From contig OY743170.1 of assembly GCA_963555705.1 (NCBI GenBank), positions 26,660,862 through 26,724,861 of the forward strand: 64,000 bases of DNA. Direction: 5' to 3'. Below the pieces are notes generated by a model that saw only the letters and a list, made by a program, of their open reading frames with translations, had not been told where the DNA came from and ran no database searches. Positions 22,218 to 33,960 of this stretch are shown piece by piece. The position numbers and the translations under genes were made by a program. This stretch comes from Ligustrum vulgare. Lineage: Eukaryota; Streptophyta; Magnoliopsida; Lamiales; Oleaceae. The first letter of the stretch is position 1; each line of letters opens with the position of its first letter.

Positions 22218-23942
22218 GGGCATATGTATTATATGTATATTTTCAGATTTTGATTTAAATGTTCTAGGTTAATTTTGATTGATTTAGATTAAATTGCAAT
22301 TTGAAATGAAATGCTCAAATTTATGGAGTTAAGAATTCCGTTAGTTTAATGTTGAGTTAAATTGAAATTTTCAGATTTTTAATGGGGTTAGTCGACTGTT
22401 TGGCATGAATGTTGGTTTATATGATGCACTTTTCATACTTCTAATGTGATATGTTTAATTAATTGAATTAAATTCTTAGTTTAAATTGAGTTATAATTGT
22501 ACTTTTGAAATTGTGGAAAATTATGTAATTGTGTATTGGATTTCAGATTTTTGATTTTTATTTAGATTTTTAAATCATAGATTGTCAAATTGAGAATTTG
22601 GTTTGGAACCTTGATGAGTTATTGAAATTTTAATTTTAATTGTAATTGTATAACGTTAAAGCTGTGAAAATTTGAAGTTTAGTTAACGACCTTGTGATAA
22701 AGTTTGTAATAATTAGTTACTTTTAGTAGTGTGAACTTGTTAGAATCACGATTAAGTAATTTTGTAAAGTTATGGAATTTTGAGTTTGAGTTTGAATTTA
22801 AAAGATGAGAAGACCTTCTAATGTGCATTGAGATTCATTCCTTGTCTTGAATATGGGTTTTATGTGTTTTGGTCATATCATAAGGTCACACTTAGGTTAA
22901 TTTGAGATTTTGATCTCGATTGGGCGTTTTGTTACTATTAAAAAGGATAAAGTGACTTTGTAATGTTCAGTGAAATTTTATTGTTCGTTTTGAATATGGT
23001 ATGTTTGGGATTGGTTGGCATTAAAGAGAATTTCAAATGTGTTTTTGAACTGAGAGTCATATTTATTGAAGTATGTGAATATTTCATATTTGATGGGATT
23101 ATGAATTAACTAATTGTTTGGTAATGGTTGAGTTATGATATGAAATTTGGGTTTATAAATTATTTGCAGATTTCAAATTTTAGCAATGTTAAATTTAATA
23201 TTGATCCATAATGGTAAATCTTCAGTTTACAACCATATTTCCGAAATTTTTACTATGAATAACTAGAATTTTAATTGAGAAATTTTGTAAAGTTAGGAAA
23301 TGTAATTTTGAATTTTAGTTTGAACTAAAAGATGAGTAAAACTTTTCTATTGTGTATTGAATTGATTGTTCATTTCGAATATGGTGTTAGATGTGTTAGA
23401 CATGGCTTAAGGTTCCGTTTGGTCTGAATTATATATTAAATTGAAGTTTTAACCTTGGTTAGGAGTTTAAATTTTGGTTTCGAACTAAAGGTTGTATTGT
23501 ATGAATGGATGAAAATAATTAGGAGAATTGGTACATTGACGTCACGGGCATCTGGGACTCTTTCACTTGCAAATCAAGATAAAGGTAACTACTAAGGACG
23601 TCATGTAAGTAAACTTCCCCTATTTTCATAGAAGTTAATGTAAATGTGAAACGCGTAAATGGCTGTTTGCAACTTACTTGCCTTGATGAATTTCATTTAC
23701 TTTATGAAAGTATATGTATTAAGAAGAATGTTCAAGCATGCACATTATCATGTCATTGCATCATCAAGCATGCATTGGCATTGGCATCGAAATTGGAAAG
23801 TCAGATGATTTTAAATGAAGAATGTGGTAAGTTTAAGTTTTCTCAAAATGCATGTATCCCAAGTTTTAAGAAAGAATGGGTGTACTTCTATGCCATGAAA
23901 GGTGTGAGTGGGAAATGGGGCGCGGGAAATCGGCGTACCCGA

Positions 23943-24345
23943 ATTAAACCGCTGTTGCGGTGGTGAATATTAAACCGCTTTACGGTGACGATTGCTAAAC
24001 CGCTTGGCGGTGGCAAATATTAAACCGCTTTGCGGTGACGATTGCTAAACCGCTTGGCGGTGGCAAATATTAAACCGCTTTGCGGTGACGATTGCTAAAC
24101 CGATTGACGGTGGCAAATATTAAACCGCTTTGCGGTGACGATTGCTAAACCGCTTGGCGGTGGAAAATATTAAACCGCTTTGCGGTGACGATTGCTAAAC
24201 CGGTTGACGGTGGCAAATATTAAACCGCTTTGCGGTGACGATTGCTAAACCGCTTGGCGGTGGCAAATATTAAACCGCTTTGCGGTGACGATTGCTAAAC
24301 CGGTTGACGGTGGCAAATATTAAACCGCTATGCGGTGGAAAAATG
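23943..24345. repeat. Minisatellite: 50-bp dimer of two 25-bp halves
   Basis: About 7-8 copies of a 50-bp unit. Each unit has two related halves, TAAACCGCTTTGCGGTGACG and TAAACCGCTTGGCGGTGG plus short linkers. Each half contains the short inverted repeat ACCGCnnnGCGGT, so the single strand could form a row of small hairpins. It is locally GC-rich in an AT-rich LTR. It lies inside the LTR at 21349-25198. Confidence 0.9.
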
Positions 24346-25202
24346 ATAATCTGGTCCTAAATAAGGAATATTTCCCACTGCATTGTGATTGGCTAGAAGA
24401 TATACTAATTGAGTTCACGATAGAAATGAAGTTAAAGTTTTTGGAAACGTCTAAGTGAAAGTCTTGAAACGAAAGTCTTGAAATGAAGTGAAAGTCTTGA
24501 AATGAAAGTCTTGAAATGAAGTTAAAGTTTTTAGAAATGTTTAAGTGGAAGTTTGGAAGGTATGAATGTCTTGAAAAGTAAAGTAAATGAGGGTAATTAC
24601 TTTGAATGGTTTAAGGAATTTCATGTCATGAGCATGCATCACGTGCATAAAGTTTACTTACTGAGCTTTAGCTCACCCCAATCCCTCCCCAACATTTCAG
24701 GTGATGAAAGTTAGGTGACCCGAGGAGAGCACACGGCAGCTGACTCAGGCTATCCCCGCTTCAACCCTTTTAAAATAAAGTTAAATTAGAATTTATTTCA
24801 ATTTCTCATTATTTATTCTTTAATTCACGTATTATTGAGGTTAAATTTCCTCTTATTTCATTTGCTAAATTTTATTTACTTGGAATTATATTGTTGAGGA
24901 GTTTTGGACTTATTGTAATGGTTTGGATGATGTTTGGGAATTGATGTTGAAGTTAAATTTCGGAATTGTGGTTGGATGTTGAATGTTGAATGAGTTGAGA
25001 ATTGCATTTGTATTGTAGGTATGATGTCCCTCCACAGGTTGGCTATTTCCAAGTTATAGAGGAGACTCTGTCGAAATTTATGTAAAAATTTTATAATAGA
25101 AAATGAAAAGTTTAAATGTTTTAAACGATTGTTTCCGCATTTAATGTGAATGGAAATTAACACGCCTAGGTTTTAGATTTTAAACTTGGGGTGTTACATT
25201 TT

Positions 25203-26693
25203 TGGTATCAGAGCTAAGAGTTTTAAAAGCGATTCTGTAGACTTTTAAAAAAATTTATTTGAAAATGGTTCGGGTACTGAGTCATGCCTCAAGTGCTTCT
25301 CCCTCGATCATCTGGTAAGTTAATTTTGTTTAAATTATGAAATGTTAATTGATATGACAGTTATTGCAAATTCTTGCATGTTAATGTGTAATGTCGTAAA
25401 GTGAAATGTTAAGAATGTTATTAGTGAATTTGGGTATGTTCATAAGTCCCTATGTGAGAGATAAGAAGTGAATGTGAATAGTACTTTGAGTCCCGAAGAC
25501 TATATCGGCAAGAATGTATATTATATCCAAGTCGGAAGTTGAGAAGTCATCTAACTTAGTATTAAGCACCTATCATGTTTGATCTCGGGACTAACCACTC
25601 ATTTGATAGTCCCACAATTATAGGAAAATTGATTTACCTATCTCAGTAGCTGGAGACCAAGTTTGTATTGTCAACGCCATTTGAAGAATTGTTGAACTAA
25701 AGTTATGTGTTGAGAAATTTCCCAATCATGGTGAATGGGAAGGGGTAGATGATAGATCTCATAACACTGAATACCCACAAACTTGATGTCATACTAGGAA
25801 TGGAATGATTATTACTGTATAAGGTTTCAATCACTAGCTACGTTAAGGTGGTATTTAAACCTTCAAATGAAACCCTTTTTCGCTTTGTTGAAGTAAAGGT
25901 GAAACTTTCTATTTCAATATTATCAGTGATAAAGGCTTGTCAATTGATGAATAAGAGTTATTAGGCCTACCTGGTTGCAATAATTGAAGTGTCTAAGGTG
26001 AATACTTCTCTCGAATAAATTTCAGTTATTCGAAAATGACTAAAGATGTTCTCAGAAAATCTTTGTGATTTACCGCCTAAAAGAGAGATTGAATTCGTCA
26101 TCGATTAAATACGCAACTCTAGTATCCAAGGTATAATATCGGATGGCTCCTTCGTAACTTAAAAGAGCTCAAAGTGCAACTATATGATCTTATGGACAAG
26201 AGTTTTATTTGAACTAGCTTTTCGCTACGGATTGCTCTTGTGCTATATACGTAAAGAAGAGAGATAGTTCTATGAGACTTTGCATAGAAAACAGAGAATT
26301 GAACAAGTGACAATAAAGAATAAATATGCATTGCTAAGAATTGAGGATTTGTTGGATTAGCTTCAAGGTGTTAGGTATTTTTCTAAGATCGATCTGCGAT
26401 CTGTTACCATCAGTTGAGAATCAAGGAAGAGGATATTCCAAAGACAACTTTCCATACTAGATATGGACATTATGAGTTCTTGGTAGTGCTGTTTGGGTTA
26501 ACAAATACTCTTGCGACATTTATGCACTTAATACATTGGATCTTTAAAGAATATTGGGATCAAATTGTTATCGTTTTCACGGATGACATAGTGACATATT
26601 CAAGGTCCAAGTAAGAACATGAAAATCGTTTGAGAATCATGCTTCAGGAATTTAGAGGAGAGATTTTCCGCTAAGTTAAGAAGTGTAAGAACA
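25203..26693 (+). pseudogene. Internal region of nested gypsy: PBS, protease and RT remnants
   Basis: From the PBS (TGGTATCAGAGC, 25203-25214) the sequence shows a gag start-like ATGGTTCGGGTACTGAGTC at 25265. Decayed protease follows (FPIMVNGKG, LITLNTHKLDVILGME at about 25720-25810), then RT ([20 protein letters not shown] and [27 protein letters not shown] at 26414-26614). The RT box reads FTDD rather than YIDD. Most gag is missing and RT stops near RLRIMLQEF; the element is truncated at its 3' side. Confidence 0.75.
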
Positions 26694-26806
26694 TGAAAAG
26701 CTGTACTCTTTTTCCTTCGTTCAGGTTTTGTCCCACTGGGTTTTACGGACAAGGTTTTAACGAGGCAGACAATTGAGCTATTAAGCAATAAGTCGTTCAA
26801 GGGGAG
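26694..26806 (+). mobile_element. 3' terminal internal stretch of the copia element with polypurine tract
   Basis: ACTCTTTTTCCTTCGTTCAG, TTTTGTCCCACTGGGTTTT and AACGAGGCA are wording seen just before 3' LTRs in many plant copia elements. CAAGGGGAG (about 26799) is the polypurine tract. This shows the outer element resumes after the nested gypsy. Confidence 0.8.
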
Positions 26807-27038
26807 TGTTGTAAATTATTAAAAATATTAAATACCTAAATTGTTAGGTGTGAATGACTTATGACCACTCTTTATCCCCTAGTGGTATGAATTATTTCTA
26901 TTTTATTCCTATTTCCATTCTATAAATAGGGCCTTGATTTGTAACATTTCATACAACACTCTTAATGAGAATTCTCCTCTCATTCTCTCCATCTCTTTAT
27001 CTATTCTCTTGTTCTTAAATTTAGGTAGTTTCACAACA
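26807..27038 (+). repeat. 3' LTR of copia element
   Basis: 232 bp, from TGTTGTAAATTATT to TTTCACAACA, with TATA box CTATAAATAGG at about 26930. It is followed by the target duplication CAAAT at 27039-27043. Confidence 0.92.
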
Positions 27039-27079
27039 CAAATCATAAATAAAACGAATGAAAGAACTACTATTGGGTT

Positions 27080-27607
27080 TAGAGATGACAATGGGTAGGG
27101 TATGGGCGGGTTTGAAAAACTCATACCCTACCCACTAGAGATTTATAATACTCATATCTTACCCATATACCCACTTAAGAGTTGCGGATCGGGTGCGGGT
27201 AGGATGCGGTTAGGGTGCGGGTATGCTTTTATATCTATTTAAAATTCGTTACGTATTTTAATTTTAATATTTATTTATTTATTTATTTATTTGACATTGA
27301 TAATGAAGTAAAAATATAAAAACATCAATTGTCCCAAAATAAATAGACTCCAATTGTCCAAAAATAAGCAAATATCAAATAGTCTACTTGTCCAAAATTA
27401 TATACTGTTAAAATTTAAACACAATAATTTCTTGAAAAAAAAATTAATGGGTGGGTTGGGTATGGGTTTTCCTAAAATACCCATACCCATGTCGGGTTTT
27501 TAAATCTATACCCATACCCTACCCACAATCCATTGGGTAGGGTAATTTTCGCCCATTTTTCGGGTATCCAACGGGTTTTTAGTATGTAGGTATTATTGTC
27601 ATCCCTA
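27080..27607. mobile_element. hAT-type MITE, 528 bp
   Basis: Terminal inverted repeats are TAGAGATGACAATGGGTAGG on the left and, inverted, TAGGGATGACAATAATACC on the right. The 8-bp flanks ATTGGGTT (27072-27079) and CCTGGGTT (27608-27615) agree at 6 of 8 positions, fitting a hAT target duplication. The interior is rich in GGGTA/TACCC words and non-coding. Confidence 0.75.
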
Positions 27608-27814
27608 CCTGGGTTTCATTTCTTACTAGTGTTTCACCCGTGCGATACACGACATCATGTCGAAATATATAATTGCAATTTTAATATTTTCTAAAGTTTT
27701 TTAAATATATATCAAACATGTGTATAATGAAATAGACAGAAAAATAATAAAATGATACTGTAATTAATAAAGTTGTAATGTTTCCACTATAAATTTTGAA
27801 AAACTTCTATATAA

Positions 27815-28935
27815 ATTACATTCGTAGTTGAGTTTGTTCTATTTTCATTTTTGTCCCAAATGATCATCTTCAAACCACTGCAATTCGTCACTCTAGAAAT
27901 TGCAAAGTACAATCATCCATGATTGAAAACTGACTCTTTAAATAAAGACCGACCTTGAAAAGTGATTTCTCTTGACTCTTGTTGATATTCATAACATATG
28001 AAGCTACCAACTGAAATTTTCGCTTCTTGAATTTGATAGACAATCTTGTATGTGTTTGATTGAAAAGATGAAAATTGATGGTAAGAAAATATTTTGTAGG
28101 AATTGATTTGCCTGAAAATTATTTTCCTGAAAAATATGAATTGGAAGTGTCGGGTTAAAAAGTAGGAAATTTTCCTAAATTTGTTGTTTGATTGATATTA
28201 TTTTTCATTGCAAATAAAATAAAATTTAGCTATTTTAAATAAAAATTTTTTTTTTTTTTTTTTCACTAATTTGTACTTGATAATAGTAATCAAACGTGAT
28301 GAAATCAGTTTTCCAACTGAGGAAAATATTTTCTCGCCAAATAGGTGAGAAAATATTTTTAAGGTAAATGAGTTAAGTATACTTTAATTGGTTGTATCTT
28401 GAAAAATATTTTTCAAGGTAAATTTTTCAATCAAACGCCAAACAAATATAAAAGGGGAAAAATATTTTTCATAACATGATATTTTCCAGGCAAATGACAG
28501 TGAATCAAACACATCTTAAATTGTGTCAGTGCATCCTCGAAATAAAAAATTTGTACCTTGCAATATTGCTATTGAGAAATTTCAAGTTTTGTAACAATTA
28601 ATCTCGTACCATTATACATCCCTACAAAGAGATCAACATTGTAGATATTCTCATGACTCATAGTCATTGAGTACGAGTCAAGAAGAATCTACCACTCAAT
28701 TATGGCGTCTTTTCTAGCAATGAAGATGTATCCACTTGCCATTTATAATTCAGTTGGGGATAGTAGCAAAACTGGCGAGTTCAATTCAAGTAATGCTTTC
28801 AATGATATTTTGTAATATATATGTAGATTACGGGGGCCTTTGATGTCTCTTGTTGAGGTTGTCTTCGATGTGGGAGTTGGAATGTGATTAGTCAATTCGG
28901 GAAATATTTGCAGGACACATCTGGCTATGGGCATA
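27815..28935 (-). pseudogene. Helitron PIF1-type helicase, C-terminal fragments
   Basis: Reading the minus strand from 28935: ELTNHIPTPTSKTTSTRDIK, a stop after LLSPTEL, YNGTRLIVTKLEIS (about 28600), a MITE-sized interruption, then EAKISVGSFICYEYQQE, SLFKESVFNHG, LYFAISRVTNCSGLKMII (about 27850). In active Helitron helicases the last part reads like AMTINKSQGQSL...FSHGQLYVALSRVT; here several residues are changed and stops occur. The assignment rests on these C-terminal helicase motifs. Confidence 0.7.
28062..28516. mobile_element. MITE inside the Helitron helicase
   Basis: TGTGTTTGATTG at 28062 and CAATCAAACACA-like AATCAAACACAT near 28505-28516 form inverted termini. The interior repeats GAAAAATATTTTTC-type words. 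It separates two adjacent parts of the helicase. The target duplication was not resolved, so the superfamily is open. Confidence 0.55.
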
Positions 28936-29231
28936 TACGAAGATTTTACTACCAGCTAGAAGGTTTTAGTACCTTTCTTAGACGCACCAAAGTTTCACAG
29001 TAATCTCATTGCTATGGATTAAAGTTGTAATTCCCATTTACATGCGTAATGAAAGGGGTAGGAGAAAATCTTTTATGGGAAAAAAGGACACCGGAGGAGA
29101 ATATGAGTGTTGATTGATGAGATCAAGATACAAGTGTGGGCTGAATTTTTTAGGCATGTTCATCTCAAAATTTCCAACATGTGTAAGAAACAAGTAGCCC
29201 ATAGATCTCTTTCCCTTTCTTCATGTGATAG

Positions 29232-31799
29232 TGTCACGACCCGTCCCGAATCGTCCTAGTGGACCCGAGACGTGACGTGTGCCAATGATGGAAGCTAGCT
29301 GGACACCAGATCCACCACCAAGGCAAAATGACCTGTTTTTGACCTAAAAAAATATAAAAAAATTGACAGAGTTTTCCTTATAACTTTGACTATACCAACC
29401 TGAAAAGCAACAAAACTCCCAAACAAAACGTATATATAACATCAATTGGAAGCTATTTGTTCCAAAATATGCATAACAAAATAAAATGCAGCGACTTGTT
29501 AGGTATCATTTACAAAAATAACCAGAATATGTGTAAACGCCTCCAAAAGGGCGACAAGCCCATCAACAATGAAATGTCACATGTGATGCAAAATACATAC
29601 ACAAAATACTCGACATGTGACCCATGAATAACAAGGACTTGTTAAACGGATGGAATCATAAAACTATTAGGTCACGTGGCTCCGGTTCTCTTCACTGCAG
29701 ATTCTTCCAAAAAGGCTGCTCAAAACACAACGCGTCCTAAAATAGAACAATAATAAGATATGAGTTTACAAACTCAGTGAGTGAATAGTTCGAAAATATG
29801 TATACTTTTCTCATTTATACATATTTCCTGAAAATCTTATTTACTCGGTTATAACTTGACAGAATTTTAAATTTTGATATTTACCTTCATTATTGAACGT
29901 ATTAGTATCATAAAATCATTCATTCTGGATTCTAAATGATGTAACGTAAGTATAAGGATAATAAGTAATTTGACATCAATAAAAATCATAACAACTGTCA
30001 TTTCACCATACTATAAGCTGAATTCTTCATTCTGTAAACTGGATAAACTGAATTCTGTTATTTGAAATCAAATAAACTGAAGTAATACTGAAAATCACAC
30101 CAAAATGTACCCTCTGAATAGTCTCGTTCTTGTACAGAGTAATCTCATGTACAAGACAAAGTCATTCAAATCTGATAACTAATAAACTGATTCTGATGAT
30201 CTGATAATCTGGTCATACACGTCCAGAACTTCCCGAAGGCTATAAACTGGTCATACACTATGGAAACGCATTCACAATAGTGCAGAGCGGGTAAAATAAC
30301 ATATCTGGTCATACACTATGGAAGCAGATTCAAGACAGTGCAGATCAGGTAAAATCACCATATCTGGTCATACACAGTGGAAACGAATTCACATCAGTGC
30401 AGAGCGGGTAAAATCACTCTATCTGGTCATACACCGTGGAAACGAATTCACATCAGTGCAGAGGGGGTAAAATCACTTGGGTACTTTCGGGTGGTTTTTA
30501 AAATAATTTAAATATACTGGAATATCTAATGCTGATAGAATGTCAATAAATCCTTTAACTGAACTAATTCTAGCTTTAAAAGAACTGCTTATAATAAACA
30601 TCACTTTATTCTTAAAATCTTACTGTAAACTGAATAGTTAAAAATAACCAAGTTCTGCAATTTATATCATTCAATATAAGCACTATAATAAATAAACATT
30701 CCATAAATGTTTTTGAATTAAGATAAATTAAACAAGTGTTTATTTTAAAAAAAATAAAGTTATCCACTCACAGAGTTAGAAATTGTAGCTAGTTCGGCTG
30801 GTAAGCTTTTCCTATTTCAATATCACCTCCTGAAATATAGATAAGAGTTTGCATTAACTTAACTCATCACAATTATAGTGTTCATGTCCAATTAAAATAA
30901 CATCCTATAACATTTCACAAATCTGATATACTTCCAACATTATAATTAACCAACATCTCTTTCGTGAAATATAATCTCATTATCGTTAATCCATCCTTCA
31001 ATTAACCAATTCTTCAAATAAATGTACCATAACACTAAAACCCCTTTCCAAAGAAACTAGTAATGGACTAAATCTTCAACTTAATTACATAGGTAATTTA
31101 ATCTCCAAATAAACATCACAAAATTAAGCATTTAAGCATGAAATAATTTAACCTAGGCTCCAATAACTTAATCTTGCCCAAATCATGAATTTATTCCACT
31201 ATTATTTCAAACCCTAGAATGTAACCACAATGAATTCAACCAAACTTGAATATTTAGCTCAATATATTCCAATGAATCATAAATCCATCCAAAAATCTAA
31301 CATTTAACTCAAAAATCAAAACCCTAAAATCAACGCCATATCTCAAATAAATGGGTATTGCCCTACCTCTTGAAGGTGAAAATGAAGTCTTGAAGGTTGA
31401 ATGAAAATCCCCCCCCCCTTTTTTTTTCTTTTTCTTCCGTCCTTTTTCTTTCTTTTTTTTTCCCTTTTCTTTTCTTTCCACCGATTTTTCTTTCTTCTCT
31501 GCGTTCCAGCCTCTGTTTGTGTATTGCTGTGAGTGTGTTGTGTGTTTGGATTGTTTTGGTCTCCTAAAGTCAAGACGTGGGTTTAATAAAATTGCATGGT
31601 TGGTCCTTCATTTATCATTCCAATAAAATCCCCAAAAATAAATGATAATAAGTTAAGTCCCCAACTTATAATAAAACTTAAGTGATCCGCAAAAATTTCA
31701 CTCATTTAAATTGGTCCCCACTTGGACTAAATTGGTCAAATAAATGTTGACTTGTTAAAATAATTGTTTGACTTGTAAAATCAAAAGTGGGTTGTAACA
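29232..31799 (-). repeat. 3' LTR (complete) of the GATAG chromovirus
   Basis: Plus-strand ends are TGTCACGACCCG and GGTTGTAACA. It contains a ~59-bp tandem array at 30240-30478 and a poly-C/T-rich tract at 31410-31470. The latter gives rise to the spurious lysine-rich ORFs at 31254-31573. It also carries the intact target site (30955-30970) into which the CACTA jumped in the other LTR. Confidence 0.9.
30240..30478. repeat. Minisatellite, about 59-bp unit x4
   Basis: Four imperfect copies of TCTGGTCATACACTATGGAA... AGTGCAGAGCGGGTAAAAT. It lies in the LTR part that is deleted from the partner LTR. Confidence 0.85.
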
Positions 31800-31802
31800 A
31801 TC

Positions 31803-33121
31803 TTACCATCTTAGAAGGTCATGATACTTGGCTCGAATTTGATCTTCGTTTTCCCATGTAGCTTCATCCACTGAATAATTCTTCCAAAGAACCTTAACAA
31901 ATGGAATAATCTTGTTGTGTTGAATTTCTTCTTTCAGTTCAAGTATCCCTTCTGGCTCCTCCTCGTAAGATAGATTCTCCTTAAGTTCAATTGGTTGTGG
32001 CTCGAGAATATGAGATGGATCTGGAACGTACTTGCGAAGCATCGAAACATGGAATACATCATGAATCCTAGATAACTTAGCTGGCAAGGCTAAACGATAA
32101 GCCACTGGGCCAATTCGTTTAACAATCTCATAAGGTCCAATATATATCGGACTCAATTTTCCTCGCTTTCCAAATCTCAGCACACCTTTCCAAGGAGACA
32201 ATTTAAGGAAAACTCTATCTCCAACAGTAAATTCAAGATCCTTCCTGCGTCTGTCTCCATAACTTCTTTGCCTGTCTTGTGCTGCTTTTAACTTCTCTTT
32301 AATAACCTTTACTTGTTCTGTTGCATTCTGGACAATTTCAGGGCCTACTAATTTTCTCTCACCAACCTCACCCCAACAAACTGGTGTTCTACATCTTCTA
32401 CCGTAAAGGGCTTCAAATGGAGCCATCTCTATGCTCGACTGATAACTGTTATTATAGACAAACTCCATTAAACGTATATGAGCATCCCAACTGCCTTTGA
32501 ATTCCAGAACACAAGCTCGCAACATATCCTCTAAAGTTTGTATAGTTCTCTCTGATTGACCATCTGTCTGAGGGTGAAAAGTTGTACTGAAATGAAGCTT
32601 AGTACCTAAAGCACTCTGTAGGCTAGGCCAAAAACTAGAAGTAAATCTAGGATCCGTATCTGACACAATGGATACTGGAGTCCCATACATACTGACTATC
32701 TCATCCACATATAACTTTGCCAATTTATTTAAGGAAAATGTTGATTTGATTGGTAAAAACCATGCAGTCTTTGTCAAGCGGTCAACAATCACCCAAACAC
32801 CATCGTGACTACTCTGAGTGCGAGGAAGACCAAATACAAAGTCCATAGTAATATGTTCCCATTTCCACTCTGTAATAGGTAACCGCTGTAGAGGCCCCAC
32901 TGTCTTCTGACGAATTGGCTTTACCCGTTGACAAGTAAGACACTTAGATACAAAATCTGCTATCTCTCTTTTCATACCAGACCACCAATAATGCTCTTTC
33001 AATGTATGATACATCTTGGTACTTCCCGGGTGCATAGCATAGGCTGAACTGTGTGCCTCTTCTAAAATCTCTTGCTTCAATTTTGGTATATCAGGAACAC
33101 ACAATCTGCTCCCCATAACTA
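31803..33121 (-). CDS. Ty3/gypsy integrase with chromodomain-like C-terminus (open, truncated)
   Basis: A 469-aa frame is open from 33212 to 31803; its first ~30 residues come from LTR sequence and the pol part starts about MGSRLCVPDIPKL. The zinc region is HPGSTKMYHTLKEHYWW ... CLTCQRVK. The catalytic core has ITMDFVFGLPRTQSSHDGVW (D), SIVSDTDPRFTSSFW (D) and SERTIQTLEDMLR (E), so the DDE triad is complete. The C-terminal part has TVGDRVFLKLSPWKG, RIHDVFHVSMLRKYVPD and the chromodomain-like FVKVLWKNYSVDEATWENED. No stop is present. Because protease, RT and gag are deleted it could not act alone, and whether it is translated from the LTR fusion is unknown. Confidence 0.9.
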
Positions 33122-33584
33122 ATACTGGAATATCTAATGCTGATAGAATGTCAATAAATCCTTTAACTGAACTAATTCTAGCTATAAAAGAACTGCTTAT
33201 AATAAACCTCACTTTATCCTTAAAATCTTACTGTAAACTGAATAGTTAAAAATAACCAAGTTCTGCAATTTATATCATTCAATATAAGCACTATAATAAA
33301 TAAGCATTCCATAAATGTTTTTGAATTAAGATAAATTAAACAAGTGCTTATTTTAAAAAAATAAAGTTATCCACTCACAGAGTTAGAAATTGTAGCTAGT
33401 TGGACTGGTAAGCTTTTCTTATTTCAATATCACCTCCTGAAATATAGATAAGAGTTTGCATTAACTTAACTCATCACAATTATAGTGTTCATGTCCAATT
33501 AAAATAACATCCTATAACATTTCATAAATCTCATATACTTCCAACATTACAATTAACCAACATCTCTCACTAGTACAATAAGAG

Positions 33585-33960
33585 TCAAAGGTGTCGGTTG
33601 TAAAACGGAAAAGGCGTCGGTTGTACAGGAGACGCCTATAGTAGCGACGCTAAAACTGTATACTTAAGGCGTCGGTTGTAAATCGACGCCTTTATATAAC
33701 TAAAGGCGTCGGTTGTTACTTAACAACCGACGCCTTAAGTCGTTAAAAGGCGTCGGTTGTTACTCAACAACCGACGCCTTTTAACGACTTAAGGCGTCGG
33801 TTGTTGAGCAACAACCGACGCCTTTAGTTATATAAAGGCGTCGGTTGTTGAGTAACAACCGACGCCTTTTAACGACTTAAGGCGTCGGTTGTTAAGTAAC
33901 AACCGACGCCTTTAGTTATATAATGGCGTCGGTTTTCATTCAACAACCGACGCCTTTTAG
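33585..33960. repeat. CACTA subterminal palindromic array
   Basis: Alternating GGCGTCGGTTGTT and AACAACCGACGCC words, spaced 2-20 bp, form about six nested hairpins (for example the pair around 33705-33735). Linkers such as TTAACGACTTAA and TAGTTATATAA are themselves repeated, giving higher-order palindromes across 33700-33940. Confidence 0.9.

Larger units (their letters stand above)
21349..25198 (+). mobile_element. 3.85-kb LTR of a Del/Tekay-like gypsy, nested in copia RT
   Basis: It begins TGTAATACCAC and ends GGGGTGTTACA, and is followed by TTTT and the tRNA-Met PBS TGGTATCAGAGC at 25203. Very long LTRs with TGTAA...TTACA ends are typical of Del/Tekay chromoviruses. It includes CT and TG/TA microsatellites, a GACGTCACGGGCATC block near 23538 that recalls such LTRs, and a 50-bp tandem array at 23943-24345. 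ORFs at 21655-22078 are products of the (TC)n tract and a CAC/CTC-rich stretch. Confidence 0.8.
16456..27038 (+). mobile_element. Ty1/copia retrotransposon with 5-bp TSD CAAAT, containing a nested gypsy
   Basis: A copia element is bounded by two 232-bp LTRs (16456-16687 and 26807-27038) and flanked by perfect CAAAT target duplications (16451-16455, 27039-27043). The LTRs differ at only 4 of 232 positions counted by eye, so the insertion is fairly young. Its order is gag, protease, integrase, RT, but RT is interrupted at about 21349 by a gypsy LTR, and the RT end and RNase H are lost. The copia sequence resumes at about 26694 for the last ~110 bp before the 3' LTR. Confidence 0.92.
27626..29226 (-). 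mobile_element. Helitron remnant, minus strand
   Basis: On the minus strand a helicase-like coding region ends about 200 bp before a terminus with hairpin CGTG-loop-CACG (27639-27651), then GGTGAAACACTAGT; CTAG at 27626-27629 is the expected Helitron 3' end. The 5' end (TC) was not found; the element is cut by the gypsy at 29232 or is truncated. Only the C-terminal helicase part remains, and a MITE sits inside it. Confidence 0.65.

Noticed and set aside
23943..24345. Regular repeats considered as a CRISPR array
   Set aside because: Units are contiguous with no unique spacers, and the sequence is plant LTR DNA; a minisatellite explains it.
31254..31573. Lysine-rich minus ORFs (also 38231-38505)
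   Set aside because: Translations of poly-T/C tracts in the LTR copies; present in both LTRs at the same place.
33585..33960. Palindromic array considered as CRISPR or an origin
   Set aside because: It lies immediately inside CACTA termini, with the same words at the other end; subterminal repeats explain it.
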